Source of the DNA: Oscillospiraceae bacterium
GTDB lineage: Bacteria; Bacillota; Clostridia; Oscillospirales; Ruminococcaceae
Assembly: GCA_009781425.1 (NCBI GenBank)
Contig: WQYC01000010.1
Location: 1-64,000 of the forward strand
DNA length: 64,000 nucleotides
Reading direction: 5' to 3'
Part shown: piece after piece, positions 56,846-63,519 of the stretch
Numbering within the stretch: position 1 is the first letter of the stretch
How the letters are laid out: every line of letters begins with the position of its first letter
Made by a program: the position numbers and the translations under genes
The notes under the pieces: generated by a model
Databases searched by the model: none
What the model saw: the letters and a program-made list of their open reading frames with translations, nothing else
Told to the model about the DNA's origin: nothing

Positions 56846-57883
56846 CTAAAAACATCTTCCCGTTTTTTCTTTTTGATTTTCTTTTTTGCATTTATCGCCG
56901 CATTTGTAGCAGATTTCGTTGGCAAGCGGCAGGTTTTCCTCAAACGCCTTCACGTTTTCCATTGTCGTAAGTGCAATTTCGCGCATGGCTTCCTCGGTGA
57001 AGAACGCCTGATGCGAGGTTAGAAGCACGTTCGGGAACGTCAGAAGCCGCGAAAGCTCGTCGTCCTTTATGATTGTATCTGACAAATCCTCAAAGAAATA
57101 CTCGCTTTCTTCCTCGTAAACGTCCAAGCCCGCGCCGCCGATTTGCTGATTCTTCAAAGCCTCGATTAAAGCCGCGGTGTCAATCAGCGCGCCGCGCGAT
57201 GTATTTACTATAATTGCATGAGATTTCATCTTTTTTAAGTTCTCACGGTTTATAATATGCTTGGTTTCGGGCGTGAGAGGACAGTGCAGGGAAATAACGT
57301 CCGAAGCCCTCAAAAGCTCGTCAAGCCCGACGTATTCTACATCTAAGCCTTCTACAGGATAAGGGTCAAAGGCTAAAACCTTCATGCCGAAGCCCTTGCA
57401 AATCCCCGCGAAAACCCGCCCGATTTTGCCTGTGCCGATGACGCCGGCGGTCTTCCCGGCTAAATCGATGCCGATGAAGCCGTTTATACTGAAATTATTA
57501 TCCCGCGTCCTTGAATAGGCTCTGTGGGTTTTGCGGTTGAGCGTTAAAAGAAGTGCGGCGGCGTGCTCCGCGACAGCCGCAGGCGAGTATTCGGGAACTC
57601 TTACGACGTGAATTTTTTCGTATGCGGTTTTGAAGTCTACGTTATTGTAACCCGCGCATCGAAGCGCGAGCAGCTTTACGCCATTTTTATACAGGATTTC
57701 AAGCGTTTCCTTGTCCGCGTTGTCGTTGACAAAAATGCAAACAGCGTCAAAGTCCTTTGAAAGACAAGCAGTTTCAGCGTTCAGCTTGAAATCAAAGTAT
57801 CTGATTTCGGTGTTAAACTCCTGCGCCAGCTTATCAAACCAAACCTTGTCATACGGTTTCGTGTCGTAAAAAGCTATTTTCAA
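56846..57883 (-). CDS. ldhA: D-lactate dehydrogenase-like 2-hydroxyacid dehydrogenase
   Basis: This NAD-dependent enzyme should interconvert pyruvate and D-lactate. Of 345 residues, the Rossmann motif is 'TAGVIGTGKIGRVFAGICKG'. Catalytic Arg is in 'NTSRGALID', Glu in 'GLDVYEEESE' and His in 'NVLLTSHQAFFTEEA'. The active Arg of the substrate loop is in 'LLALRCAGYNNVD'. The C-terminal tail carries extra Cys ('CYKCGDKCKKEN'), which is unusual. It follows the HPr-like gene by 2 bases. Confidence 0.92.
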   Translation of the reverse strand: MKIAFYDTKPYDKVWFDKLAQEFNTEIRYFDFKLNAETACLSKDFDAVCIFVNDNADKETLEILYKNGVKLLALRCAGYNNVDFKTAYEKIHVVRVPEYSPAAVAEHAAALLLTLNRKTHRAYSRTRDNNFSINGFIGIDLAGKTAGVIGTGKIGRVFAGICKGFGMKVLAFDPYPVEGLDVEYVGLDELLRASDVISLHCPLTPETKHIINRENLKKMKSHAIIVNTSRGALIDTAALIEALKNQQIGGAGLDVYEEESEYFFEDLSDTIIKDDELSRLLTFPNVLLTSHQAFFTEEAMREIALTTMENVKAFEENLPLANEICYKCGDKCKKENQKEKTGRCF

Positions 57884-57885
57884 AT

Positions 57886-58161
57886 TTATTCTTCTACCCC
57901 TTTAAGCAAGTCTTCGGCAAGCTTTAAGTCGCGCTGGGCTGTGTCTTCGTTGTCGGCGATTGCAGTGATTTTCACCTCGTCGCCTTCCTTAAAATTACCC
58001 GAGAGAAGCCCGATTAAGCTCTTCATAGCTACCTGCCGAGATTGGTCTTTGGCTATGTAAACGCTGGAGCTTGCTTTCTTTGAGAGCGTGTCAATCAGAG
58101 AATTTACGAATCGGTTGTTCCAATCGACTGCTATTGTGACTTGTTTTTCAACAGTGAACAT
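57886..58161 (-). CDS. HPr-like protein without catalytic His (Crh-like)
   Basis: The 91-residue protein has the HPr fold. Aligned with HPr, the phospho-His-15 block 'GIHARPA' reads 'WNNRFVN', so His is lost (Asn) and Arg 17 is kept. The Ser-46 block reads 'VAMKSLIGLLS', so the HPr-kinase site is kept. This resembles Crh, a regulator in catabolite repression that cannot pass phosphate to sugars. AAAGGAC before ATG 58161 decides the start. It precedes ldhA by 2 bases, which suggests joint control. Confidence 0.78.
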   Translation of the reverse strand: MFTVEKQVTIAVDWNNRFVNSLIDTLSKKASSSVYIAKDQSRQVAMKSLIGLLSGNFKEGDEVKITAIADNEDTAQRDLKLAEDLLKGVEE

Positions 58162-58194
58162 AATTTTTTGTCCTTTCACAAGTGATATATCCTT

Positions 58195-58223
58195 AGTATA
58201 ACACAAAATTCTTGCAAATGCAA
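58195..58223 (-). promoter_or_regulatory. Sigma-A promoter of the Crh-like/ldhA unit
   Basis: On the minus strand, TTGCAT and TATACT are separated by 17 bases. It overlaps the palindrome at 58201-58234. Confidence 0.7.
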
Positions 58224-58234
58224 GAATTTTGTGT
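58201..58234. terminator. Perfect 16-bp palindrome after rplA, probable terminator/operator
   Basis: ACACAAAATTCTTGCA pairs with TGCAAGAATTTTGTGT around AA, without mismatch. It lies 21 bases after the rplA stop. On the minus strand the T run is poor (TTATACT), while on the plus strand TTTTTATAT follows. It overlaps the next promoter, so it may act as terminator, operator or both. Confidence 0.55.
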
Positions 58235-58254
58235 TTTTATATAAAATTGTTAGC

Positions 58255-58947
58255 TTAAACGATATATTTTGCAGTAGCGACCTTCACGCCGGGGCCCATT
58301 GTAGAAGCCACAGTACAGCTTTTAATATACTGACCTTTAGCGGCGGAGGGCTTTGCTTTTACGACTGCGCCAATTAAGGTATCGAAGTTTTCTTCTAACT
58401 TTTCTTTGCCGAACGAAACCTTGCCGATAGGGCAGTGGATAATATTAGTTTTGTCTAATCTGTACTCGATTTTACCTGCTTTTGCTTCGAGAACGGCTTT
58501 CGCAACGTCCGGTGTAACTGTTCCGGCTTTAGGGTTCGGCATAAGTCCGCGAGGACCGAGCACCTTACCGAGACGCCCCACAACGCCCATCATGTCGGGG
58601 CTTGCGATGACAACGTCGAAATCCATCCAGCCGCCTTGAATCTTAGCAACTGTGTCGTCGTCTGCAACGAAGTCACTGCCTGCTTCTTCGGCCGCTTTAA
58701 TATTATCGCCTTTAGCGAATACGAGGGTTCTGACTTTTTTACCTGTGCCGTTCGGGAGAACAACCGCACCTCTGACCTGTTGGTCAGCGTGGCGGGAGTC
58801 AACGCCGAGACGTATGTGCATTTCGACTGTTTCGTCGAATTTAGCTTTCGCGGTGTCGCAGATTAACTGCAACGCTTCGGTTGTATCGTATTGTTTATCG
58901 CGGTTTACGAGCTTTGCGCTCTCGTTGTATTTTTTACCGTGTTTCAT
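58255..58947 (-). CDS. rplA: 50S ribosomal protein L1
   Basis: L1 forms the tRNA exit stalk and represses its own operon. It has 230 residues: '[20 protein letters not shown]' at the start, '[20 protein letters not shown]' the signature and 'STMGPGVKV' near the end. AGGAGG before ATG 58947 decides the start; the track's 32-residue extension is a translated CAATTGA repeat. rplJ and rplL, which usually follow, are not here. Confidence 0.96.
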   Translation of the reverse strand: MKHGKKYNESAKLVNRDKQYDTTEALQLICDTAKAKFDETVEMHIRLGVDSRHADQQVRGAVVLPNGTGKKVRTLVFAKGDNIKAAEEAGSDFVADDDTVAKIQGGWMDFDVVIASPDMMGVVGRLGKVLGPRGLMPNPKAGTVTPDVAKAVLEAKAGKIEYRLDKTNIIHCPIGKVSFGKEKLEENFDTLIGAVVKAKPSAAKGQYIKSCTVASTMGPGVKVATAKYIV

Positions 58948-58989
58948 AGTTAAATTTTCCTCCTTGTGGTGAATCGATTCGTTGAATCT

Positions 58990-59116
58990 CCCACTGACGA
59001 ACAATGTACAATTGACAATGTACAATTGACAATTTGTTATCATTGCAGTTTTGTTTAATATTTTGATGTTGAATAAATAAAATTAATTGTCAATTGTCAA
59101 TTGTCAACTGTCAATT
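58990..59116. repeat. Inverted arrays of CAATTGA repeats between rplK and rplA
   Basis: Units GACAATGTACAATTGACAAT on the left and AATTGTCAATTGTCAATTG on the right face each other, so the RNA between the two co-transcribed ribosomal genes can form a large hairpin. The right array contains the rplK stop codon and its last codons. Confidence 0.85.
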
Positions 59117-59532
59117 ACCTCCACGCCCATTGAGCGTGCTGTTCCCGCTACCATTGACATAGCGGTTTCAACGCTGCCCGCGTTAAGGTCAACCATTTTT
59201 GTTTCAGCGATTTGCTTAATTTGGTCTTTTGTGATTTTAGAAACTTTGTTTCTGTTAGGTTCGCCGGAAGCCTTTTCAAGCTTGCAGGCTTTTTTAATAA
59301 GAACCGACGCAGGCGGTGTCTTAGTGATGAACGAGAAGCTTCTGTCAGCGTAAACCGTGATAACAACAGGGATTAAGAGCCCCATGTCGTTCTTGGTGCG
59401 CTCGTTAAAGTCCTTCGTGAACGCCATTATGTTGACGCCGTGCTGACCTAAAGCCGGGCCTACAGGCGGTGCGGGGGTTGCTTTTCCTGCAGGAATTTGC
59501 AGTTTTATATAACCTACTATTTTTTGTGCCAT
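59104..59532 (-). CDS. rplK: 50S ribosomal protein L11
   Basis: L11 shapes the GTPase-associated centre. It has 142 residues: '[20 protein letters not shown]', '[10 protein letters not shown]' and '[14 protein letters not shown]' at the end. The last codons and the stop (ATTGACAGTTGA) lie in the CAATTGA repeat, which has probably replaced the native end. Confidence 0.97.
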   Translation of the reverse strand: MAQKIVGYIKLQIPAGKATPAPPVGPALGQHGVNIMAFTKDFNERTKNDMGLLIPVVITVYADRSFSFITKTPPASVLIKKACKLEKASGEPNRNKVSKITKDQIKQIAETKMVDLNAGSVETAMSMVAGTARSMGVEVIDS

Positions 59533-59556
59533 CTTTTTATATAGTCCTTTCTAAGA

Positions 59557-60081
59557 TTAAGAAGATACTTTCTCTACATCAGAGAGTTCTAATTTTGTCG
59601 GTGTCGGCTGTCCGAACATGGAAACCATTACCGTGACGGTTCCTGCGGCGGCGTCAAGCTCTTTAACCACGCCTTCGATTCCTTCAAACGGGTCAGACTT
59701 GATAACGACTATGTCGCCTTCTTTTAAAGAAGCCTTCGTCGTCTTTTCGACTACGCCGAGGTTGTTTATTTCCTCTTCGGTAAGCGGGATAGGTTTTGAA
59801 CCGGGACCCACGAAGCCTGTAACTCCGCGCGTATTCCGGCAGATATACCACGATTCGTCGGTCATGACCATCTTGACGTAGACATAACTGGGGTAGAGCT
59901 TAACCTTTACGAGCTTAGGCACGCCTTTTGCGGTGGTTTCCGTGACCTCTTCGGTCGGAACCATAACCTCTTCAATTAAATGCCCTAAGCTTCTGTTCTC
60001 TACTAATGTCTTGATGTTGTCCGCGACTTTGTTTTCATAACCCGAATAGGTATGAAGAATATACCATTTTGCCTCTGACAT
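59557..60081 (-). CDS. nusG: Transcription termination/antitermination factor NusG
   Basis: NusG binds RNA polymerase and modulates pausing and Rho termination. Of 174 residues, the NGN domain has 'KWYILHTYSGYENKVADNIK' and 'PSYVYVKMVMTDESWYICRN'. The KOW domain has 'EGDIVVIKSDPFEGIEGVVK'. Position between secE and rplK is standard. Confidence 0.96.
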   Translation of the reverse strand: MSEAKWYILHTYSGYENKVADNIKTLVENRSLGHLIEEVMVPTEEVTETTAKGVPKLVKVKLYPSYVYVKMVMTDESWYICRNTRGVTGFVGPGSKPIPLTEEEINNLGVVEKTTKASLKEGDIVVIKSDPFEGIEGVVKELDAAAGTVTVMVSMFGQPTPTKLELSDVEKVSS

Positions 60082-60102
60082 CGGTTGTCCCCTTTAAATT
60101 TT

Positions 60103-60393
60103 TTACCTGAGATAAACTTGGTCTAAAATAAATGCGAAGACATAATCAAGCCCGAAAATAATCGCCGCTGTCGTGACTATAGCGGTGAGCACCACGCCTG
60201 TGTTGTTGAGCACCTGCTTGGGTGTGGGCCATGTTACTTTCTTGAACTCTGCCTTTGCGTCCTTAAAATACCTTACAACGGAGCGCTTCGGGCGTTTAGC
60301 CGCGGCGGCTTTTTGAGCGTTTCTTTGGTTTTCGAGCTTTTCGCGCTCTTTTTCTTTTGCTTCTTTAGCGAATTCTTTTTCAATATTTGCCAT
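60103..60393 (-). CDS. secE: Preprotein translocase subunit SecE
   Basis: SecE is the small stabilising subunit of the Sec translocon. The 96-residue protein has a charged N-terminus (EKEFAKEAKEKEREKLENQR), the conserved 'YFKDAKAEFKKVTWPTPKQV' and one membrane helix. Together with rpmG and nusG it forms the usual order. Confidence 0.95.
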   Translation of the reverse strand: MANIEKEFAKEAKEKEREKLENQRNAQKAAAAKRPKRSVVRYFKDAKAEFKKVTWPTPKQVLNNTGVVLTAIVTTAAIIFGLDYVFAFILDQVYLR

Positions 60394-60414
60394 AAATGAA
60401 GTCAGCTCCTTTCC

Positions 60415-60564
60415 TTATTTCGTTTCTCTGTGAGCCGTGTGCTTACGGCAAAAACGACAGTGCTTTTTCATTTCAAGCCTGTCCGGGTCGTTCTTTTTGT
60501 TCTTTTTGGTGTTGTAATTGCGTTGCTTACATTCCTGGCAAGCGAGTGTGATTTTCACTCTCAT
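60415..60564 (-). CDS. rpmG: 50S ribosomal protein L33 (missing from the ORF track)
   Basis: The 49-residue protein, [20 protein letters not shown] then '[16 protein letters not shown]', is L33 with four zinc Cys. AGGAGGT lies 8 bases before ATG 60564. It is the first gene of the operon with secE, nusG, rplK and rplA. The minus-strand reading was done by hand because the gene is below the track's size cut-off. Confidence 0.97.
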   Translation of the reverse strand: MRVKITLACQECKQRNYNTKKNKKNDPDRLEMKKHCRFCRKHTAHRETK

Positions 60565-60631
60565 ATATCGGCACCTCCTAATTATTTCGCCGCTTGGCGG
60601 CGGAAAGCCTCCCTCAAAATTTGAAGGGTTC

Positions 60632-60661
60632 GCATTAAATTTTCTGCGGAAAATTTAATGC
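60632..60661 (-). promoter_or_regulatory. Leader hairpin before rpmG
   Basis: GCATTAAATTTTC pairs perfectly with GAAAATTTAATGC around TGCG in the rpmG leader. A smaller hairpin (CCGCTTGGCGG) lies nearer the gene. There is no T run, so it is not a simple terminator; a role in operon control is possible. Confidence 0.55.
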
Positions 60662-60692
60662 ACACAAAAATAACCCCTATTGAGGTATTACT

Positions 60693-60721
60693 ATTGTAAC
60701 ACACAAAACAGGGGTTGTCAA
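60693..60721 (-). promoter_or_regulatory. Sigma-A promoter of the rpmG-secE-nusG-rplK-rplA operon
   Basis: On the minus strand, TTGACA and TACAAT are separated by 17 bases. The leader to rpmG is about 120 bases long and contains the hairpin at 60632. Confidence 0.9.
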
Positions 60722-60759
60722 GAACTTTTTGAAAAAAAGTTTTGCTTTTCTTTAAAAAT

Positions 60760-61269
60760 TTATGTACTTTTTATTTCGCCTCTGCGAATTATGCCCATGA
60801 ACGCTTTGTTTTTCTCTAAAACAAACTTGAATAAAGGCACGCCGATTACGGTAATTACAACGAATTGCCCCACTCCGACGAAAACCATGCACTGCCATAA
60901 CGGAAAAGGTGCTTCAAAAATCATTTTAATCATGATGCCTACGAGCACTGCGTTGGTAAATACAGGCAACAGCGACGAAACCCAGATGTTTTTAATCCGG
61001 CTCATGGGGAATACCGCGAGAGCAGTCCCGAGCGTGCCGAGAAGCACGTCTATCAGTCCGTAAGGGCTTCCGAGGAGATTCGCGATTAAACAACCTATAA
61101 TCATCGGAATACAGAAAATCGGGTTGTAAAAGCAAAAAAGCACTAAGATTTCCGAGAAGCGAAACTGAATTTCACCGAAGGCTAACGGGTTAATCAAGGT
61201 CAGAGCGACGTAAACCGCCGCTATGACTGCGCCGAATGCAATTTGCTGCACAGAAGGTTTTTTGAACAT
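60760..61269 (-). CDS. queT: QueT-type queuosine precursor transporter
   Basis: QueT is the substrate-binding membrane subunit of an ECF transporter for queuosine precursors. The 169-residue protein has about five hydrophobic segments; 'VALTLINPLAFGEIQFRFSE' near the N-terminus is a family signature. The translation start is covered by a probable preQ1 riboswitch, which supports the call. The ECF energising module is not in the window. Confidence 0.88.
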   Translation of the reverse strand: MFKKPSVQQIAFGAVIAAVYVALTLINPLAFGEIQFRFSEILVLFCFYNPIFCIPMIIGCLIANLLGSPYGLIDVLLGTLGTALAVFPMSRIKNIWVSSLLPVFTNAVLVGIMIKMIFEAPFPLWQCMVFVGVGQFVVITVIGVPLFKFVLEKNKAFMGIIRRGEIKST

Positions 61270-61281
61270 AATAATATTCTC

Positions 61282-61321
61282 CTTGTTTTTTTGTGTTCAG
61301 TGGTTAGCAAGTTAAACACTG
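61282..61321 (-). promoter_or_regulatory. Probable preQ1-I riboswitch controlling queT translation
   Basis: On the minus strand, CAGTG pairs with CACTG (P1). The P1 loop contains CTTG, which can pair with CAAG in the tail after an A-rich linker (ACACAAAAAAAC). That makes an H-type pseudoknot of preQ1 class I shape. The CAAG belongs to CAAGGAG, the ribosome binding site of queT, so ligand binding should block translation. It starts at the expected transcription start of the promoter at 61330. Confidence 0.65.
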
Positions 61322-61329
61322 CAAAACTA

Positions 61330-61358
61330 ATTTTAGCATAGTTTTTCGTAAATGTAAA
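61330..61358 (-). promoter_or_regulatory. Sigma-A promoter of queT
   Basis: On the minus strand, TTTACA and TAAAAT are separated by 17 bases. The transcript would begin right at the riboswitch. Confidence 0.8.
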
Positions 61359-61376
61359 GAGTTTTTAAAATTTTTC

Positions 61377-61405
61377 TTGACGTTTTTTATATTATAAAGT
61401 ATAAT
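61377..61405 (+). promoter_or_regulatory. Sigma-A promoter of the GDSL esterase gene
   Basis: TTGACG and TATAAT are separated by 17 bases, 32 bases before the start codon at 61438. Confidence 0.8.
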
Positions 61406-61437
61406 TATAGTATATTATAATATTTTCGGGCAGGTAA

Positions 61438-62337
61438 ATGCGGGTGAAAATAAAACGCCGTCCTCAAAGCTTCGTCAAAAAAGAAGCTTCACTGACACCT
61501 ATTATAATGATTACCAACATCCTTATTGCGGGGGTGCTGCTTTTGATGGTGTTTTTTGCTTATAAGTATTTTACTTCCGAAGAAGCAGACGACGAACAAT
61601 TGACAATTGACAATGAACAATTGACAATTGACGAAACAGAACCCGACGTAGGGGACGACGCCCTCGGCGTCCCGCCCGAAGAACCCGAAATCCCCGAACC
61701 GCCGGTCATGACCAAAGCCGTTACGACGCCGCCTTACGCGGAAGAAGCACCCGAAATCGTTATTATTCCCGATTATACAGACGAATTTTATGAAAACGCT
61801 ATGTTTATCGGCGACTCGATTATGACGGGGATTCATCTTTACGGGCATATTCCTGCGGGCAACGTCTTCGCGAAGGTCGGTGTTAACCCCGACAGTGTCA
61901 TGGAAACTAAAATAAGCGGGCAGACCGCGCTTGAAATGGCGGTGGATATGAAGCCCGCGCGCATTTATATCATGCTCGGCTCGAACGGAATCGCGTTCAT
62001 GTCGGCAGGCAGAATGGTTTCAGATATGGAGGAATTTATCGCCGAGCTTGAAAAGGCTGTGCCGAATTCCCAAATAATTCTGCTGACGATTCCGCCCGTA
62101 ACCGATGAATACGACCGTGAACACCCCGAAACTATAGAAAAAATAACCGCTTATAACACGTTACTGTTAGAAGCAGCAGAAAGAAACAATTATTTTATTA
62201 TAGACACAGCTTCGATTTTAAGCACAACCACAGGCTTTCTCGCTCCGGCTTACGCCGAGGTTGACGGCTTGCACTTCCGCAACGCCGCATATAAAGCAAT
62301 TCTGAGCTATATTCAATTTACTATTGAAAATGAATAA
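61438..62337 (+). CDS. Membrane-anchored SGNH/GDSL hydrolase
   Basis: The 299-residue protein has a basic N-terminus, one membrane helix ('MITNILIAGVLLLMVFFAYK') and a flexible linker (about 50-95) followed by an extracellular SGNH esterase domain. Ser is in 'MFIGDSIMTG', the Gly/Asn blocks in 'YIMLGSNGIAF' and the Asp-His pair in 'EVDGLHFRNAAY'. It may deacetylate cell wall or plant polysaccharides. The linker contains two repeat families translated in frame ('EQLTIDNEQLTIDE' and 'DVGDDALGVP'). Confidence 0.87.
   Translation: MRVKIKRRPQSFVKKEASLTPIIMITNILIAGVLLLMVFFAYKYFTSEEADDEQLTIDNEQLTIDETEPDVGDDALGVPPEEPEIPEPPVMTKAVTTPPYAEEAPEIVIIPDYTDEFYENAMFIGDSIMTGIHLYGHIPAGNVFAKVGVNPDSVMETKISGQTALEMAVDMKPARIYIMLGSNGIAFMSAGRMVSDMEEFIAELEKAVPNSQIILLTIPPVTDEYDREHPETIEKITAYNTLLLEAAERNNYFIIDTASILSTTTGFLAPAYAEVDGLHFRNAAYKAILSYIQFTIENE
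61594..61632 (+). repeat. CAATTGA repeats in frame inside the GDSL gene
   Basis: GAACAATTGACAATTGACAA continues with a second copy, giving the peptide EQLTIDNEQLTID. The same units occur outside genes at 45976, 58990 and 62336. Confidence 0.88.
61648..61674 (+). repeat. GTAGGG palindrome in frame inside the GDSL gene
   Basis: GTAGGGGACGACGCCCTCGG continues CGTCCCG, encoding VGDDALGVP. It differs by one base from the copy inside the gene at 35781. Confidence 0.9.
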
Positions 62338-62377
62338 TTGTACATTGACAATTGTCAATTGTCAATTGTCAATTGTA
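62336..62377. repeat. CAATTGA repeats at the convergent ends of the GDSL gene and mnmA
   Basis: The array (ATTGACAATTGTCAATTGTC and further units) overlaps the GDSL stop and supplies the last codons and stop of mnmA (QLTIDN). Confidence 0.88.
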
Positions 62378-63401
62378 TCGTCCCGCCGCCTATTACAACA
62401 TCTTCGTCATAAAAAACCACGCTCTGCCCGGGTGTTAACGCCCTTTGCGGGCTGTCGAAGGCAACGTGAACGCAATTCTCGCCGGTAGGCGAAACAGTGC
62501 AGGGCTGTTCCTGCCCTGAATAGCGCGTTCGTGCAGATAAGCGCAGGGTTTCTTTTAATTCAGGGAAGGCAATCCAGTTGAGCTCGCGGGCAGTCAGCCT
62601 GCTTGAAAACAGTTCGGAGCTTCCGCCTGCAGTGACTGTGCCTGTTTTTGCATTTTTTCCCGTTACGTAAAGCGGCTCGGGCGCGGCAAGCCCTAAACCT
62701 TTGCGCTGACCGATTGTGTAGTTAATTATTCCGTTGTGTCTGCCGAGAAGCTTGCCATTTTTGTCAATAATATCGCCGCTCTGAAAAGATTTTCCGATGA
62801 AGCGCTCGATATATCCCGCGTAATCGCCGTCGGGAATGAAGCAGATGTCCTGACTGTCGGGCTTGTCGGCGTTTAAGCCGTGCTCGCGTGCTAACTCGCG
62901 CACCTGCTTTTTGTCCCCTTTCAAATCTCCGAGCGGGAAAATTATACGTGACAGTTGTTCTTGCGATAATCCGTAAAGCACGTAAGACTGGTCTTTTGGT
63001 GATAATGCTTTTTTGAGCAGAAAACGTCCGCTTGCCTTGTCGAATTCAACCCGCGCGTAATGTCCTGTCGCGAAATAATCACAGCCGAGCGATTCCGCGC
63101 AGTCGAGGAACGCGCCGAATTTAATATGTTTATTGCAAACTACGCAGGGATTCGGGGTTTCGCCGCTGATGTATGAATTTACGAAGCTTTCGATTACTTT
63201 TTGCTTGAACTGCTCTTTTAAATCGAAGACATGGTGCGAGATTCCGAAGCGTTCGGCAACTGAGCGCGCTTCGTCGCAGGCGGCTTCTGCGCCGTCATAA
63301 AGCTTCATAGTCGCGCCGATAATATTATATTCGTTTTTAAGAAGCGTCAGTGCGACCGAGCTGTCAACGCCGCCGCTCAAAGCAAGCATTAAATTTTTCA
63401 T
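62355..63401 (-). CDS. mnmA: tRNA-specific 2-thiouridylase
   Basis: MnmA adds sulfur to U34 of tRNA for Lys, Glu and Gln. The PP-loop 'LMLALSGGVDSSVALTLL' opens the protein. The first active Cys is in 'GETPNPCVVCNKHIKFG' and the second in 'KPDSQDICFIPDGDY'. It has 348 residues. ATG 63401 (GAGGTG upstream) is chosen over the track start. The last six residues QLTIDN come from the CAATTGA repeat at 62336. Confidence 0.95.
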   Translation of the reverse strand: MKNLMLALSGGVDSSVALTLLKNEYNIIGATMKLYDGAEAACDEARSVAERFGISHHVFDLKEQFKQKVIESFVNSYISGETPNPCVVCNKHIKFGAFLDCAESLGCDYFATGHYARVEFDKASGRFLLKKALSPKDQSYVLYGLSQEQLSRIIFPLGDLKGDKKQVRELAREHGLNADKPDSQDICFIPDGDYAGYIERFIGKSFQSGDIIDKNGKLLGRHNGIINYTIGQRKGLGLAAPEPLYVTGKNAKTGTVTAGGSSELFSSRLTARELNWIAFPELKETLRLSARTRYSGQEQPCTVSPTGENCVHVAFDSPQRALTPGQSVVFYDEDVVIGGGTIQLTIDN

Positions 63402-63460
63402 GTGTAGCACCTCACAAGATAATTCTACCATATATTTACGTAAAAAACAAGATAAATCGC

Positions 63461-63489
63461 TTGCAAATAAGCGCGGTTTGTGATATAAT
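63461..63489 (+). promoter_or_regulatory. Sigma-A promoter of the DUF624 gene
   Basis: TTGCAA and TATAAT are separated by 17 bases, 30 bases before the TTG start at 63520. Confidence 0.88.
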
Positions 63490-63519
63490 TAAACTTAAAT
63501 ACTACTTGGAGGTAACATT

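Noticed and set aside
58948-59043. 32-residue N-terminal extension of rplA ([15 protein letters not shown])
   Set aside because: It is a translation of the CAATTGA repeat; AGGAGG and the L1 N-terminus place the start at 58947.
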